Below, in pieces: positions 1 to 8,778 of a DNA stretch of 32,298 bases. This DNA is from JAUIAI01 sp049680625. GTDB taxonomy: Bacteria; Pseudomonadota; Gammaproteobacteria; Burkholderiales; Burkholderiaceae_E. Position 1 is the stretch's first letter. Every line of letters begins with the position of its first letter. The notes below the pieces were generated by a model that did not search any database, was not told the DNA's origin, and saw only the letters and a list, made by a program, of their open reading frames with translations. The DNA lies in NCBI GenBank assembly GCA_049680625.1, contig JBAUID010000064.1:1-32298 (forward strand), given 5' to 3'. Made by a program: the position numbers and the translations under genes.

Positions 1-665
1 CAATAGTAGGTGCGCGCCTGCTCTCGCGAGGCTGCCGGTACAACCTTGGACGGCGACTGATCACTGTGTCCGGCCACTTGCTTGCGGCGCGGAATCAACA
101 GGTAATGCAGAGGCAGGCAAATTAGCAACTGCATGAGAACAAACGACAGAAACACCCCGCGCCAGCCTGCCGCGGTTTGAATCCACGCGGTTAATGGCCA
201 GAAGACGGTGCTCGCCAGCCCACCGAACAAAGTCACCGCTGTCATTGTTCTTCGGTAACTCGTTCCCGCGTGCTGGCTTAACGTGGCAAACGCCGGGTCG
301 TACATGGTCAGTGACATGGCCACACCGCCAATCACCCAGCCAAGGACATACATCCACAAGCTGTTGGCCTGCCACAGAATAAGAAATGCAAGTGCAGCCA
401 CGAGGGAGCCAACACTCATCATTACCCTGCCAGAATACAAATCAATGGCTCGGCCGGCTGCGGGTGAGGCCAAACCATTAATGAGCAAGGTCAGCGAAAT
501 GACGGTAAAAATTGTGGTCCGTGAAAGATCCAGGTCAGCGGCTACCTGCGGCCACAGGACGGCCATTGAATAAAATAATTGCCCCCAACTCACAATCATT
601 GTTGTCCCCAGGGCAACAACCAGCCACCAAATGGAACGATTGTTTTCCGACGGATTGTTCCTCAT
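1..665 (-). CDS. MFS transporter, N-terminal part (cut by window edge)
   Basis: This is the first 221 codons of a Major Facilitator Superfamily carrier; the 3' end lies beyond position 1. The protein opens with a short polar stretch (MRNNPSENNR) and then a membrane helix. Further hydrophobic segments follow, with the loop 2-3 type motif of MFS proteins after helix 2 (GRAIDLYSGR, about residues 72-81). The texture resembles the oxalate/formate-antiporter-like branch, but the substrate cannot be told. The ATG at 663-665 overlaps the stop of the upstream EamA gene as ATGA, so the two are probably translationally coupled. The visible part covers about six helices. Confidence 0.85.
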   Translation of the reverse strand, partial: MRNNPSENNRSIWWLVVALGTTMIVSWGQLFYSMAVLWPQVAADLDLSRTTIFTVISLTLLINGLASPAAGRAIDLYSGRVMMSVGSLVAALAFLILWQANSLWMYVLGWVIGGVAMSLTMYDPAFATLSQHAGTSYRRTMTAVTLFGGLASTVFWPLTAWIQTAAGWRGVFLSFVLMQLLICLPLHYLLIPRRKQVAGHSDQSPSKVVPAASREQARTYY

Positions 666-1519
666 GCCGGCTTGCGTTCAGCCGTCAGGCTGACCATGTT
701 GCCAATGACCATAAGGGCAGCCCCCAGGAACAAAAATATTTCAACCGATTCCCCATAAACCGCTGCACCGACCAGCGCAATAACCGGCAGGCGAAGAAAG
801 TCGATTGGCAGAACAACTGAGGCATCCGAAACCGTGAACGCGCGCGCCAGGCAATAGTGGGCACCCAAGGCGCTCAGACCCACTGCCACAACCCACGGCC
901 AAAGATTGGTTGACGGCATAACCAGGTTCGGCCACGCAGCAACCAGGGCAATGGGCAATTGAATGACCGTCATGTAAAACAAAATCGTGACTGGCGCTTC
1001 TGTTTTGATCATTCGCTTGGTCATCACCAGGGAAACGGCATAGCAAACGGCACTGCCCAGCGCGGCGGCCACCCCAACACTAATTGGTATCACACCGGGA
1101 CGCAGAATAATCATCACCCCAATGAAACCAAGGATCAGCGCCAGCACACGGCGTGTTGTTATGCGCTCGCGTAAAACCAGGACAGCCAGCACAATTGCCC
1201 ACAACGGTGTCGTGAACTCGAGCGCAAACACCTGGGCAAGTGGCAGCAGGGCCAACGCAAAAAACCAGCCGAACTGACCGCCAAAATGCACGAGATTGCG
1301 GATCAGATGCTGACCGAAGCGTTGTGTGCCGGCAAAGCGCCAGCCACTGCGGGCCAGCATTATCAGCACCACAAACAGACCGACCAGGCTGCGGACAAAC
1401 AAAATGCCAAAGGTATCGAGTTCAGCCGATAGTTCACGCCCGCCGACAGCCATCAGGGTAAATGAGGCAATGGCACCAAACATCCATAAGATTACGGCGC
1501 CCGGAATGTTCGTTACCAA
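662..1519 (-). CDS. DMT superfamily transporter, EamA family
   Basis: A 285-residue inner-membrane protein with about ten hydrophobic helices arranged as two EamA repeats, the usual size for the drug/metabolite transporter superfamily. Family features include RSLVGLFVV in the first repeat and a second repeat starting near GVAAALGSAVCYA. The start is read as TTG at 1517-1519, because the only in-frame codon between it and the previous gene's TAG is GCG; an ATG 12 codons later is the alternative. The gene follows the upstream MFS gene by 3 nt and overlaps the next MFS start by ATGA. Export of a metabolite or amino acid is typical for the family, but the substrate is unknown here. Confidence 0.88.
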   Translation of the reverse strand: MVTNIPGAVILWMFGAIASFTLMAVGGRELSAELDTFGILFVRSLVGLFVVLIMLARSGWRFAGTQRFGQHLIRNLVHFGGQFGWFFALALLPLAQVFALEFTTPLWAIVLAVLVLRERITTRRVLALILGFIGVMIILRPGVIPISVGVAAALGSAVCYAVSLVMTKRMIKTEAPVTILFYMTVIQLPIALVAAWPNLVMPSTNLWPWVVAVGLSALGAHYCLARAFTVSDASVVLPIDFLRLPVIALVGAAVYGESVEIFLFLGAALMVIGNMVSLTAERKPA

Positions 1520-1522
1520 CGC

Positions 1523-2707
1523 CTATGCCTGCGGAGTGACATCGCTGACGCGATCGGTACCGGGCAGCAACATCACGAGCAGGCAGGTCACCACGGCAAT
1601 ACCAGCCATGGTCAGTAATAAGGTTGAAAAGCCTGACGCTTTGACAAAAGGGCCCAACGCCCAGACCGCCGCTGAACTTACGCCAAACGATACGGCAAGA
1701 CGCATGCCGGTGACCCGCGAGCGCATGCGGTCGTCGACATAACGAACAATAATTGCATCGGTAAATGGAATCACGCCAAAAATTGACATCATGTAGCCAA
1801 TGGCAAGCGCCGCAAACCACCAGCCCTCAGCGTAAGCCGCCAAAACAAATAATGGCGCCTGGAACAATGCAATCCCTAGAAACAACGGCTTGAGGGGGTA
1901 ACGGTCGATCATGCGGCCAACAATCAGTTGCGAAAACGCAGCCGCGGTATACACCGCAGCAAGCAGCAAACCAAGCATGGCCGGGTCGGAAACGATGCCG
2001 TCAAAGCGCTCGCGCAACAGTTCCGCATTGCCATTGGTGGTGAAATTGAACAAGAGGCTACCCGTGACAGCGGTCGCCGTTACCACCAGAAAAATCCGTC
2101 GCCACAGGCCTTCCGGAATGGCCGTCTGACTGGGCTTGCGCCGGTTCGGGGCTTCAATTTCTTTGGGGGCGGTGAGCATAAACACAAAACCCAGAATCAC
2201 GGAAACGACACCAGGAACAATGAACGCACTTCGCCAACCGCTCCAGGTGACCAGCAAACCCGTCAGCAATGCGGCAGCCGCGATACCGAGGTTACCCGCC
2301 AGGCCGTTAAAACCAAGTACCGCCCCCGGACGCCGCGCGCCCTGCACCAGCATGGGAATACCAACCGGGTGGTAGATTGACGAGAACAGGCCGAGTACCA
2401 CGAGAACCAAGCCCAATTGCCATGCCGACTGCGTCAGGCCGGCAACTATCGAGCTGATGCCAATTCCAAAGAAGAAAATGGTCATCATGATCCGGCGGCC
2501 CCACAGGTCACCAAGACGCCCGGCCGGGATAGAACCCAGGCCAAACATCAGGAATGCCCCGGCGCCGTAAGGCATCAGGTCTTCCCAGCGTTCAAACCCA
2601 AACTCAATCGCAATCACCCCAATTGCAGTGGCGAAAATCAGCAGAAACAAGTGATCTAGGGCGTGTGCAATGTTTAGTAACGCCGAGGTAAGTTTGTGAT
2701 CGTCCAT
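1523..2707 (-). CDS. MFS transporter
   Basis: A Major Facilitator Superfamily carrier of 394 residues from the ATG at 2705-2707 (MDDHKLTSALLN). An in-frame upstream ATG at 2725 and a further possible start at 2746 would add a poorly conserved, non-hydrophobic leader. About twelve hydrophobic segments are visible. The helix 2-3 loop carries GRLGDLWGRR, the classic MFS signature. The opening ALDHLFLLIF helix and the overall pattern recall the fosmidomycin-resistance-like branch, although function cannot be assigned. The TAG stop is separated from the next gene's TTG start by one codon. It is the first of three consecutive carrier genes on this strand. Confidence 0.9.
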   Translation of the reverse strand: MDDHKLTSALLNIAHALDHLFLLIFATAIGVIAIEFGFERWEDLMPYGAGAFLMFGLGSIPAGRLGDLWGRRIMMTIFFFGIGISSIVAGLTQSAWQLGLVLVVLGLFSSIYHPVGIPMLVQGARRPGAVLGFNGLAGNLGIAAAALLTGLLVTWSGWRSAFIVPGVVSVILGFVFMLTAPKEIEAPNRRKPSQTAIPEGLWRRIFLVVTATAVTGSLLFNFTTNGNAELLRERFDGIVSDPAMLGLLLAAVYTAAAFSQLIVGRMIDRYPLKPLFLGIALFQAPLFVLAAYAEGWWFAALAIGYMMSIFGVIPFTDAIIVRYVDDRMRSRVTGMRLAVSFGVSSAAVWALGPFVKASGFSTLLLTMAGIAVVTCLLVMLLPGTDRVSDVTPQA

Positions 2708-2809
2708 AGTCTCAGAATAGCGCATACCCGGGTGAAACTGCACCACCGGGGCCGAAATTTATCGCGGGCCCGGCAACCGGGATCAAATTGGGGTTAAATT
2801 GAAATCGAA

Positions 2810-3574
2810 CTAATCAGCATAGCCCGGACGATCGCGGTCAAGCACCCGCATCATTGCCTCAAAATACAAACGTTCCCGCTCCGATCGAGAATGGCGATCA
2901 TCGGTGGGAGGCGCCTGCACCCGGGCAACAACCTCATCGGACAACACCTCGATTGGCTGGCCGGTGGACATGGCCATAATCTGCGCGCGGCAGACCCGCT
3001 CTAATTTGTACAAACGCCGATACGCCTGGGCGATCGTGTTTCCAACAACTAATACACCGTGATTCTTCATGAACATCACGTGCTTGTCACCGAGGATCGC
3101 CGCCAGGCGCTCGCCCTCGGTCAAGTGGTCTGCGGTGCCGGTATACGTGTCGTCATAAGCAATATGACCACAGTAATACGCAGCCGTCTGACTGGCTGGC
3201 AGCAGGCGGTTGTTCTTCAGCATATTCAACGCAACCGCCCAGTGCTGATGCGTATGCAGAACAACCTGCGCGCCGGTGATGCGATGAATAGGTGCGTGAA
3301 TACACTGGGCTGACAATTCCACAACCCCCTCACCTTCGAGGGTCTCACCGGCTTCGTTAAAGATCATCATGTCACTGGCCCGGGCCTCAGACCAGTGCAA
3401 GCCAAACGGCAAGATCAGGTATCTGTCCTCAGTGCCCGGCACGGTCACGGTGAAGTGGTTGTCGATACCCTCTTCGAGTTCATCAACCACCGCAAGTCGG
3501 TGAGCGGCCGCAAGGTGAATTTTGGCTTCATGGATCGGGTCGGGACGAGTGTTGCGTAGGTTGTGGACTGACAT
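2810..3574 (-). CDS. Class II aldolase/adducin family protein
   Basis: A 254-residue cytosolic protein of the class II aldolase/adducin fold, the family of fuculose-1-phosphate aldolase and ribulose-5-phosphate 4-epimerase. The metal-site signature LHTHQHW is in the middle of the protein, and the later KNHGVLVVGNT segment carries the third His. NHFTVTVPG near residue 40 matches the family's substrate-loop region. The ATG at 3574 is preceded by AGGA with a 7-nt spacer. Many members of this subgroup are uncharacterised, so the substrate (aldol sugar or 4-carbon acid) is open. The gene lies 100 nt after the sulfurtransferase and 102 nt before the MFS gene on the same strand. Confidence 0.9.
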   Translation of the reverse strand: MSVHNLRNTRPDPIHEAKIHLAAAHRLAVVDELEEGIDNHFTVTVPGTEDRYLILPFGLHWSEARASDMMIFNEAGETLEGEGVVELSAQCIHAPIHRITGAQVVLHTHQHWAVALNMLKNNRLLPASQTAAYYCGHIAYDDTYTGTADHLTEGERLAAILGDKHVMFMKNHGVLVVGNTIAQAYRRLYKLERVCRAQIMAMSTGQPIEVLSDEVVARVQAPPTDDRHSRSERERLYFEAMMRVLDRDRPGYAD

Positions 3575-3674
3575 GTGGAATCCTGAGCGTGAGGTTGAGG
3601 AATTTTCGTACTCTATCGCGGCAAATATTGAATATTAAAGTTATCAATGAACCGCCGGTTAATAATCGCTTGGG

Positions 3675-4550
3675 TCAATCAGACTCCATCGGCAACGACT
3701 CATCCCGCGCCCATTCGTTGAGCGAGTTATCGTAAACCGCGATGTCAGGGTAGCCGAGTTGATACAAAACAAAGGCGTCAAGAGTCGCAGCAATACCGCC
3801 ACCGCAGTAGATCAGAACTTTCTTGTCTGCCGAAGCACCCACGCGCTCAAACGCGTCTGCGGTTTCGTTCGCGGGCAACAATTGTCGGGTGGCGTCATCG
3901 CGCAGCGAATTGGCCGGTACATTCACGCTACCCGGAATCCGCCCGGGCCGCCCGTATCGTGGGCTGTGTCCGGCGTGTAACTCAGCACTCAGCGCGTTGA
4001 TGACAACACTATCTGCGTCGGCACTGGCGGCTTGCACCGCTTGTTTGCCAACAAATAATCCGGCGCGCGGCTTTGTTGACAAACTGGTTGCCGGGTAGCG
4101 ACTGGGATCGGTTGAAACGGGCAAACCCAATTGCGTCCAGTACTCCCAACCGCCATCCAGAATCGCCGCATTGTCAAAACCAATCGCCCGCAACATCCAC
4201 CAGACACGGGTGGCCCACTGAATGTTGTCCCGGCTATAGAGCACGATCCGGCTACCGTCGCCAACTCCGTGTGATGCAAACATCGCCATGAGTTCGTCGG
4301 GCGGCGGCATGGTGAAACGAAGGCTGGCCGACGAATCCGACAAATCGTCCTGCAAATCCAGAAATGCTGCCCCCGGGATATGCCCGCTGTTGTAGTCTTC
4401 GCGACCGCTGACAACCCGGTAGGCGGACTCAAGAGTGTCCGCCCGCAGATATACGGTGCAGTCAAAGATGCGCAATCCCGCATCATCCAGATGGTCGGCA
4501 AGCCAATGTGCTGACACGATGGCCTGTGGGTTTGAGTATTCTCGATTCAT
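3675..4550 (-). CDS. sseA: Thiosulfate/3-mercaptopyruvate sulfurtransferase (tandem rhodanese)
   Basis: A 291-residue tandem rhodanese. The N-terminal inactive domain contains the SGHIPGAAFLD segment (about residues 55-65) and LDGGWEYW. The C-terminal catalytic domain has the loop CGGGIAA with Cys249 as the persulfide-forming residue. The six-residue active-site loop beginning CGGG fits mercaptopyruvate sulfurtransferases better than thiosulfate rhodanese, though discrimination from sequence alone is uncertain. The family's terminal YDxSxxEW motif is present as YDNSLNEW. No signal peptide is seen, so it is cytosolic. The ATG (4548-4550) overlaps the HAD gene stop by ATGA, indicating coupled translation. 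The symbol is by family resemblance. Confidence 0.9.
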   Translation of the reverse strand: MNREYSNPQAIVSAHWLADHLDDAGLRIFDCTVYLRADTLESAYRVVSGREDYNSGHIPGAAFLDLQDDLSDSSASLRFTMPPPDELMAMFASHGVGDGSRIVLYSRDNIQWATRVWWMLRAIGFDNAAILDGGWEYWTQLGLPVSTDPSRYPATSLSTKPRAGLFVGKQAVQAASADADSVVINALSAELHAGHSPRYGRPGRIPGSVNVPANSLRDDATRQLLPANETADAFERVGASADKKVLIYCGGGIAATLDAFVLYQLGYPDIAVYDNSLNEWARDESLPMESD

Positions 4551-5197
4551 ATAGTCTCCAGGTATCGGACCACGTCTCGCAAATGGCGAATAATTGTCAC
4601 CCCGGTTGCCAGGGGTCGATCGCTTACGTTGGGTTGATAGGCCAGCACGTGCATGCCGGCCGCCAGGCCTGCATGCACGCCCGGCTCACTGTCTTCAACC
4701 ACCACACAGCGGGCCGGGCTGATCTGCATTTGATCAGCCGCATGTAAAAACAAACCCGGCTCGGGTTTCCACGACCCCACTTCGTAGGCACTGAATACCC
4801 GATGGTCAAAATGTGGCTGCAAGCCGGTAATTTGCAGGGTTAACAACATCTTGCTTAACGGGCCGTTCGACGCAATGCAATACGGAACACAACTCGAATC
4901 GAGGTGGCGCAGCAAATCTTTTGCACCCACAACCGGCTGCAATTGCTCAGTAAAGACGGCTTGCGAACGTTCACGCCATCGGGCAATGAAATCGTCGGCA
5001 TCAATTGGGCGGCCCATGTCTTCGCTAATGTGACGAATGACTGCATCTTTTTTCGCCCCCCGATACCGGGCCAAAACTTGGGCCGGCGTGATTTCGTAAC
5101 CAAGTGCTGCCAACATATCGGCAAAGACCACGCATTCCAGGGCCTCGGTTTCGACCAGAGTCCCGTCGCAATCAAAAATGACACAGCCCGCTGCCAT
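4547..5197 (-). CDS. HAD superfamily phosphatase (beta-phosphoglucomutase/YieH-like)
   Basis: A 216-residue haloacid dehalogenase-type hydrolase, subfamily IA. Motif I is FDCDGTLVE with nucleophile Asp9 and acid/base Asp11. Motif II is the SNGP segment near residue 110, motif III the Lys of WKPEPG, and motif IV VEDSEPG. A helical cap domain lies between motifs I and II. Such proteins dephosphorylate or isomerise small phosphorylated metabolites; the nearest known types are YieH-like 6-phosphogluconate phosphatase and beta-phosphoglucomutase, but the substrate is not determined. The start shares one base with the stop of the upstream oxidoreductase (TGATG), and the stop overlaps the sulfurtransferase start (ATGA). 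This places it in the middle of a tightly coupled three-gene unit. Confidence 0.9.
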   Translation of the reverse strand: MAAGCVIFDCDGTLVETEALECVVFADMLAALGYEITPAQVLARYRGAKKDAVIRHISEDMGRPIDADDFIARWRERSQAVFTEQLQPVVGAKDLLRHLDSSCVPYCIASNGPLSKMLLTLQITGLQPHFDHRVFSAYEVGSWKPEPGLFLHAADQMQISPARCVVVEDSEPGVHAGLAAGMHVLAYQPNVSDRPLATGVTIIRHLRDVVRYLETI

Positions 5198-6207
5198 CAG
5201 ACCGGGTCGGCACCCACCCGAACCATGCGTTTACCGCGGTTGTCCCCGGCGAGTAATCCGATCAAGGCCTGGGGGGCGTTTTCTATACCGTCAACAATAT
5301 CTTCAACCACTACAAGCTTGCCTTGCTTAACCCAGTCGGCGAGGTCTTTGCTCGCTTGCGCATCCTGATCAGCAAAATCCATCACGATAAATCCCTCCAT
5401 GCGCAGACGCTTAACCACGATCAAACCCGGCAGGTTGCGCGGCCCGGACGGTGTGCTGGCATCGTACTGGCTGACAGCGCCGCAACACACGACGCGCCCT
5501 TTCATATTCATCAGGAACAAGGCGGTCTCGAGAACTTCACCACCAACGTTATCAAAGTACACATCAATACCGTCGGGGCATGCCAGGCGCAGGTCTTTGA
5601 ACAACTGTCCACCCCGATGGTCGACACAGGCATCAAAACCCAGAGTCTCGGTTACCCATCGACACTTGTCGGCGCCACCCGCAATGCCAACCGCCCGGCA
5701 GCCGAGCGCCTTGGCGATCTGGCCAACGTACATGCCTACCGAACCGGCAGCCGCCGAGACAACCACGGTATCACCGGCCTTGGGCTGGCCAACGCCCAGC
5801 AAGCCGTGATACGCGGTTTTACCGGCTATACCGTAAACAGACAGTAAGTGAGACAGCGGCGCGACCTTTGGTAACTTCTGCGCATGTTTGGCCTTGATGG
5901 CAACAAATTCCGCCCAACGTGCTTCAACGGCAACCACATCACCCACTGCCAGTGACGGGTCTAGTGACTCGACAACCTGCCCAATAGAGTAAGTGTGCAT
6001 CACATCGCCTGCTTTAACGGCTTCACGATACGTTGCCCCCTGCATCCACGCGCGGTTAGCCGCATCAATCGACATCAGGATGGTACGAACCAAGGCCTGA
6101 CCGCTACCGATCGTGGGTATATCGGCATCTCGGGTCTCAAAATGCGCTGTGGTCAGCTCACCTTGCGGTAGTTCGCGAATGACAACTTGTCGGTTGGTAG
6201 TCAACAC
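5197..6207 (-). CDS. NADP-dependent MDR oxidoreductase (CurA/leukotriene B4 dehydrogenase-like)
   Basis: A 336-residue zinc-independent medium-chain dehydrogenase/reductase. It starts like the CurA/prostaglandin reductase family (NRQVVIRELPQG). The nucleotide-binding loop AAAGSVGMYVGQIAKALG is near residues 150-170, followed by VYFDNVGG, a hallmark of this subgroup. These enzymes reduce enone double bonds with NADPH. The frame could begin at GTG 6205-6207 or at TTG one codon later; the AGGAG just upstream is too close to the GTG but well spaced for the TTG. It is the first gene of the coupled unit with the HAD phosphatase and sulfurtransferase. It is divergent from the MFS gene at 6394, so its promoter should lie in 6208-6393. 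Confidence 0.9.
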   Translation of the reverse strand: MLTTNRQVVIRELPQGELTTAHFETRDADIPTIGSGQALVRTILMSIDAANRAWMQGATYREAVKAGDVMHTYSIGQVVESLDPSLAVGDVVAVEARWAEFVAIKAKHAQKLPKVAPLSHLLSVYGIAGKTAYHGLLGVGQPKAGDTVVVSAAAGSVGMYVGQIAKALGCRAVGIAGGADKCRWVTETLGFDACVDHRGGQLFKDLRLACPDGIDVYFDNVGGEVLETALFLMNMKGRVVCCGAVSQYDASTPSGPRNLPGLIVVKRLRMEGFIVMDFADQDAQASKDLADWVKQGKLVVVEDIVDGIENAPQALIGLLAGDNRGKRMVRVGADPV

Positions 6208-6229
6208 CAGCTCCTGATTGAAGGTTCAG

Positions 6230-6242
6230 CTGATCTTATCAG
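6230..6242. promoter_or_regulatory. Short palindrome in divergent promoter region
   Basis: CTGAT-CTT-ATCAG is a perfect 5-bp inverted repeat with a 3-nt centre. It lies 23 nt upstream of the minus-strand MDR start, in the 186-nt region between two divergent genes. It could be an operator half-site pair or chance. No clear -35/-10 pair is visible around it. Confidence 0.25.
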
Positions 6243-6393
6243 GCTGGGTCGGCCGCACTGTGGTCTAATTCTGAAGGCTTGGGTTTCGCCTCGGTTTATT
6301 CCCGGGTTTCCTCAGGGGTAACCAGTCCAGAACCCAGCGCTTCAAACCGAATGAGCCATCCGACCAACCTCCCCGAACGGGGCTGCAGGATCA

Positions 6394-7629
6394 ATGACGT
6401 ACTACCAATTCGTGCAAGAGAATTCGCGTTGGCTCGCCGGCGGGTTCTTGTTGTGCTTTTTCTCGTCCCTGGGCCAGACCTTTTTTATCTCTCTATCCGG
6501 TGGTCACATCCGCGCCGAATACGGGCTCACCAACGGGGAATTTGGCAGTGTCTACATGGCAGCAACACTGGCCAGTGCCCTGACCCTGCCCTTTCTCGGA
6601 CGCCTGGTCGATAAGGTTTCAGTGTCGACCACCGCATTAATCGTGATGCCGGTGTTGGGTTTCGCCTGCATCATGATGGTGTGGTCGCAGTCACTATTGA
6701 TGTTGGTGATTACAATTTACCTGTTGCGCTTGTTTGGCCAGGGCATGATGACGCATACGTCGATCACGGCAATGGGTCGCTGGTTCAGTGGCCACCGCGG
6801 GCGGGCAATTTCAGTTGCCACGATGGGTCATCAGACTGGCGAGGCCTTGTTGCCGCTCACCATGATTGGTATTTACGCCCTGGTGGGCTGGCGTTATAGC
6901 TGGCTGGTTGCGGCCGCTTTCATCTTGCTTGTTGCCCTACCCGCCGTTTACCGCCTGATGCGGATTGAACGTCAGCCGCAACAAGCGGATGCGGTCTCGC
7001 TGCGAACCGCCCCACGTCACTGGCAGCGACGCGAGGTATTGCGCGACCCCTTGTTCTGGGTCATGTTGATTGGTGTACTGGCCCCGGGTTTTATTGGCAC
7101 CACCGTATTCTTTCACCAGGCTTATTTGCTTGAGTTGCGCGGCTGGCCCCCCGAATTATTTGCGTCGGCATTTGTTGCGATGGCGATAATGACAATGAGT
7201 TTTGCGTTTATTACCGGGTTGTTGATCGACCGTTTTGGATCACCTGCGGTATTACCGCTGTATCAAGTGCCGTTGGCGTTATGCTGTTTTACCCTGGCTA
7301 CGATTGAAGCCCCCATTGGTATATTTATCTTCATGGCTTTGCTGGGGGTGTCGTACGGCATCAGTTCAACCTTATTTGGTGCACTCTGGCCAGAGGTTTA
7401 TGGCACCCGGCATCTGGGCGGCGTGCGCTCGATTACCGTTGCCATCATGGTATTTGCGACCGCAATGGGCCCCGGCGTCACCGGCATTTTGATTGACCGG
7501 GGTGTGTCGTACTTCACCCAGTTCCGGGTAATGGGTACTTATTGCCTCGCTGCCGCTGTAGCAATGTTTTTTGTGTCGCGAGTCCTCAGCCAGCGCCTGA
7601 CCCGTGAGCGCCGTGCACAACAGGCTTAG
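6394..7629 (+). CDS. MFS transporter
   Basis: A 411-residue, twelve-helix Major Facilitator Superfamily carrier. GHIRAEYGLTNGEFGSVYMA in the first loop and GRLVDKVS in the helix 2-3 loop resemble the monocarboxylate/oxalate-formate branch. The second half repeats the pattern (GLLIDRFGSPAV). It has a central cytosolic loop rich in Arg/Gln near residue 190 and a basic C-terminus. The start at 6394 has AGGA 3 nt upstream of the ATG. It is transcribed away from the MDR-HAD-sulfurtransferase unit and ends facing the next MDR gene. The substrate is unknown. Confidence 0.9.
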   Translation: MTYYQFVQENSRWLAGGFLLCFFSSLGQTFFISLSGGHIRAEYGLTNGEFGSVYMAATLASALTLPFLGRLVDKVSVSTTALIVMPVLGFACIMMVWSQSLLMLVITIYLLRLFGQGMMTHTSITAMGRWFSGHRGRAISVATMGHQTGEALLPLTMIGIYALVGWRYSWLVAAAFILLVALPAVYRLMRIERQPQQADAVSLRTAPRHWQRREVLRDPLFWVMLIGVLAPGFIGTTVFFHQAYLLELRGWPPELFASAFVAMAIMTMSFAFITGLLIDRFGSPAVLPLYQVPLALCCFTLATIEAPIGIFIFMALLGVSYGISSTLFGALWPEVYGTRHLGGVRSITVAIMVFATAMGPGVTGILIDRGVSYFTQFRVMGTYCLAAAVAMFFVSRVLSQRLTRERRAQQA

Positions 7630-7659
7630 CGACTGGGGTTAGCGACTGGGGTTAGCGAT
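7626..7659. repeat. 13-bp direct repeat between convergent stop codons
   Basis: The 13-mer TTAGCGACTGGGG occurs twice in tandem (7626-7638, 7639-7651), followed by a partial third copy TTAGCGAT. The first copy contains the TAG stop of the plus-strand MFS gene. The partial third copy contains the TAA stop of the minus-strand dehydrogenase (7652-7654). It looks like a recent small tandem duplication at a gene junction. Confidence 0.7.
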
Positions 7660-8656
7660 TGATAACAATCTTGCCGAAGTGATTGGCGTCCTGCATCGCC
7701 CGGTAGGCATCCGGTGCGTTGTTGAAATCCACCCGGTGGTCGATCAACGGATGCATCTCAGTCGCCGATATGGCGGCATTCATGTCAACAAACTGGGCCG
7801 CGGAGCCCACGTAAATCCCTTGTAAGGTAATCGATTTACGCATGATGCTGGTCGGGTCAATCTGGCCTCCGGTTAACACGCCAATCAAACCAATAGTGCC
7901 GGCAACCCGGGTGGCTTCAACTGATTTTGCCAGCGTGCCGCCACCACCGGTTTCAACGGTCAAATCCACCCCGCAACCCTGGGTCAGATCAAGTACGGCT
8001 TTTTCCCAGTCCGGATTATTTCGGTAGTTGATTGTCTGCCACGCACCCATCTGGGATGCGCGCGCCAGCTTGTCATCAGAACTGGACGTGATGATGACCC
8101 GCGCGCCCATCATGACCGCAAACTGCAGCGCAAACACAGACACCCCGCCAGTACCCAGCAACAACACGGTATCACCCGCCTTGAGATGCCCCACCGGCAC
8201 CAGTGCCCGCCATGCGGTGAGCCCGGCGCAGGGCAGACAGGCCGCCTCCTCAAAACTGAGGTGCTCGGGTATGCGAACGACGCCAGAACGCTTGAGCACA
8301 ACCTGCTCAGCGAGCATGCCATCAACGGCACCACCCAGTGCGCCAGCCATTATCTGCGGCGAACACTGCCCGCTGATCCAGTTCTCAAAAAAGCAGCCCG
8401 CCACTCGATCACCAACATCCAGGTCACTTACCCCGTCTCCCACGGCAACCACTTCACCGGCGCCATCAGAATTAGGAATCCGCGGAAATGCTACGCCCCG
8501 GGCGGCCGGATTCGTAATCATGCCCAGATCGCGAAAGTTAATCGAGTTGGCATGGACTTTAACCGTCACCTCACCCGGGCCAGGATGTCGTTCAGGTATC
8601 GTATTCAATGCCAGGGCATCAATGCCGCCTGCTGACTCGATTTGCCATGCTTTCAT
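7652..8656 (-). CDS. Zinc-type MDR alcohol dehydrogenase family protein
   Basis: A 334-residue medium-chain dehydrogenase/reductase. The N-terminal GroES-like half contains HANSINFRDLGMI, and the middle carries CAGLTAWRAL. The Rossmann half starts LLLGTGGVSVFALQFA. It resembles the NAD(P)-dependent 'zinc-dependent alcohol dehydrogenase' group that often lacks the structural zinc site, and the usual four-Cys lobe is not visible. The ATG at 8654-8656 (MKAWQIES) is chosen because GGAG stands 6 nt upstream; a TTG four codons earlier would place that GGAG inside the coding region. It faces the dioxygenase divergently across 122 nt. The substrate is unknown. Confidence 0.9.
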   Translation of the reverse strand: MKAWQIESAGGIDALALNTIPERHPGPGEVTVKVHANSINFRDLGMITNPAARGVAFPRIPNSDGAGEVVAVGDGVSDLDVGDRVAGCFFENWISGQCSPQIMAGALGGAVDGMLAEQVVLKRSGVVRIPEHLSFEEAACLPCAGLTAWRALVPVGHLKAGDTVLLLGTGGVSVFALQFAVMMGARVIITSSSDDKLARASQMGAWQTINYRNNPDWEKAVLDLTQGCGVDLTVETGGGGTLAKSVEATRVAGTIGLIGVLTGGQIDPTSIMRKSITLQGIYVGSAAQFVDMNAAISATEMHPLIDHRVDFNNAPDAYRAMQDANHFGKIVINR

Positions 8657-8778
8657 TGTTTTCTCCAAATATTTTTTGCTGGTTACCCAGGGGATGATAC
8701 TGATGGTAGTCGAGGTTCGCCCCCGCGCACGACTGATACGTCATAATGCGCACTGAGGCTTAGATTCGGAGTCACAAC

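Noticed and set aside
2769..2781. CCCGG-CAA-CCGGG hairpin between the aldolase-like and MFS genes.
   Set aside because: Only 5 bp with a 3-nt loop and no T-run; too weak to call a terminator.
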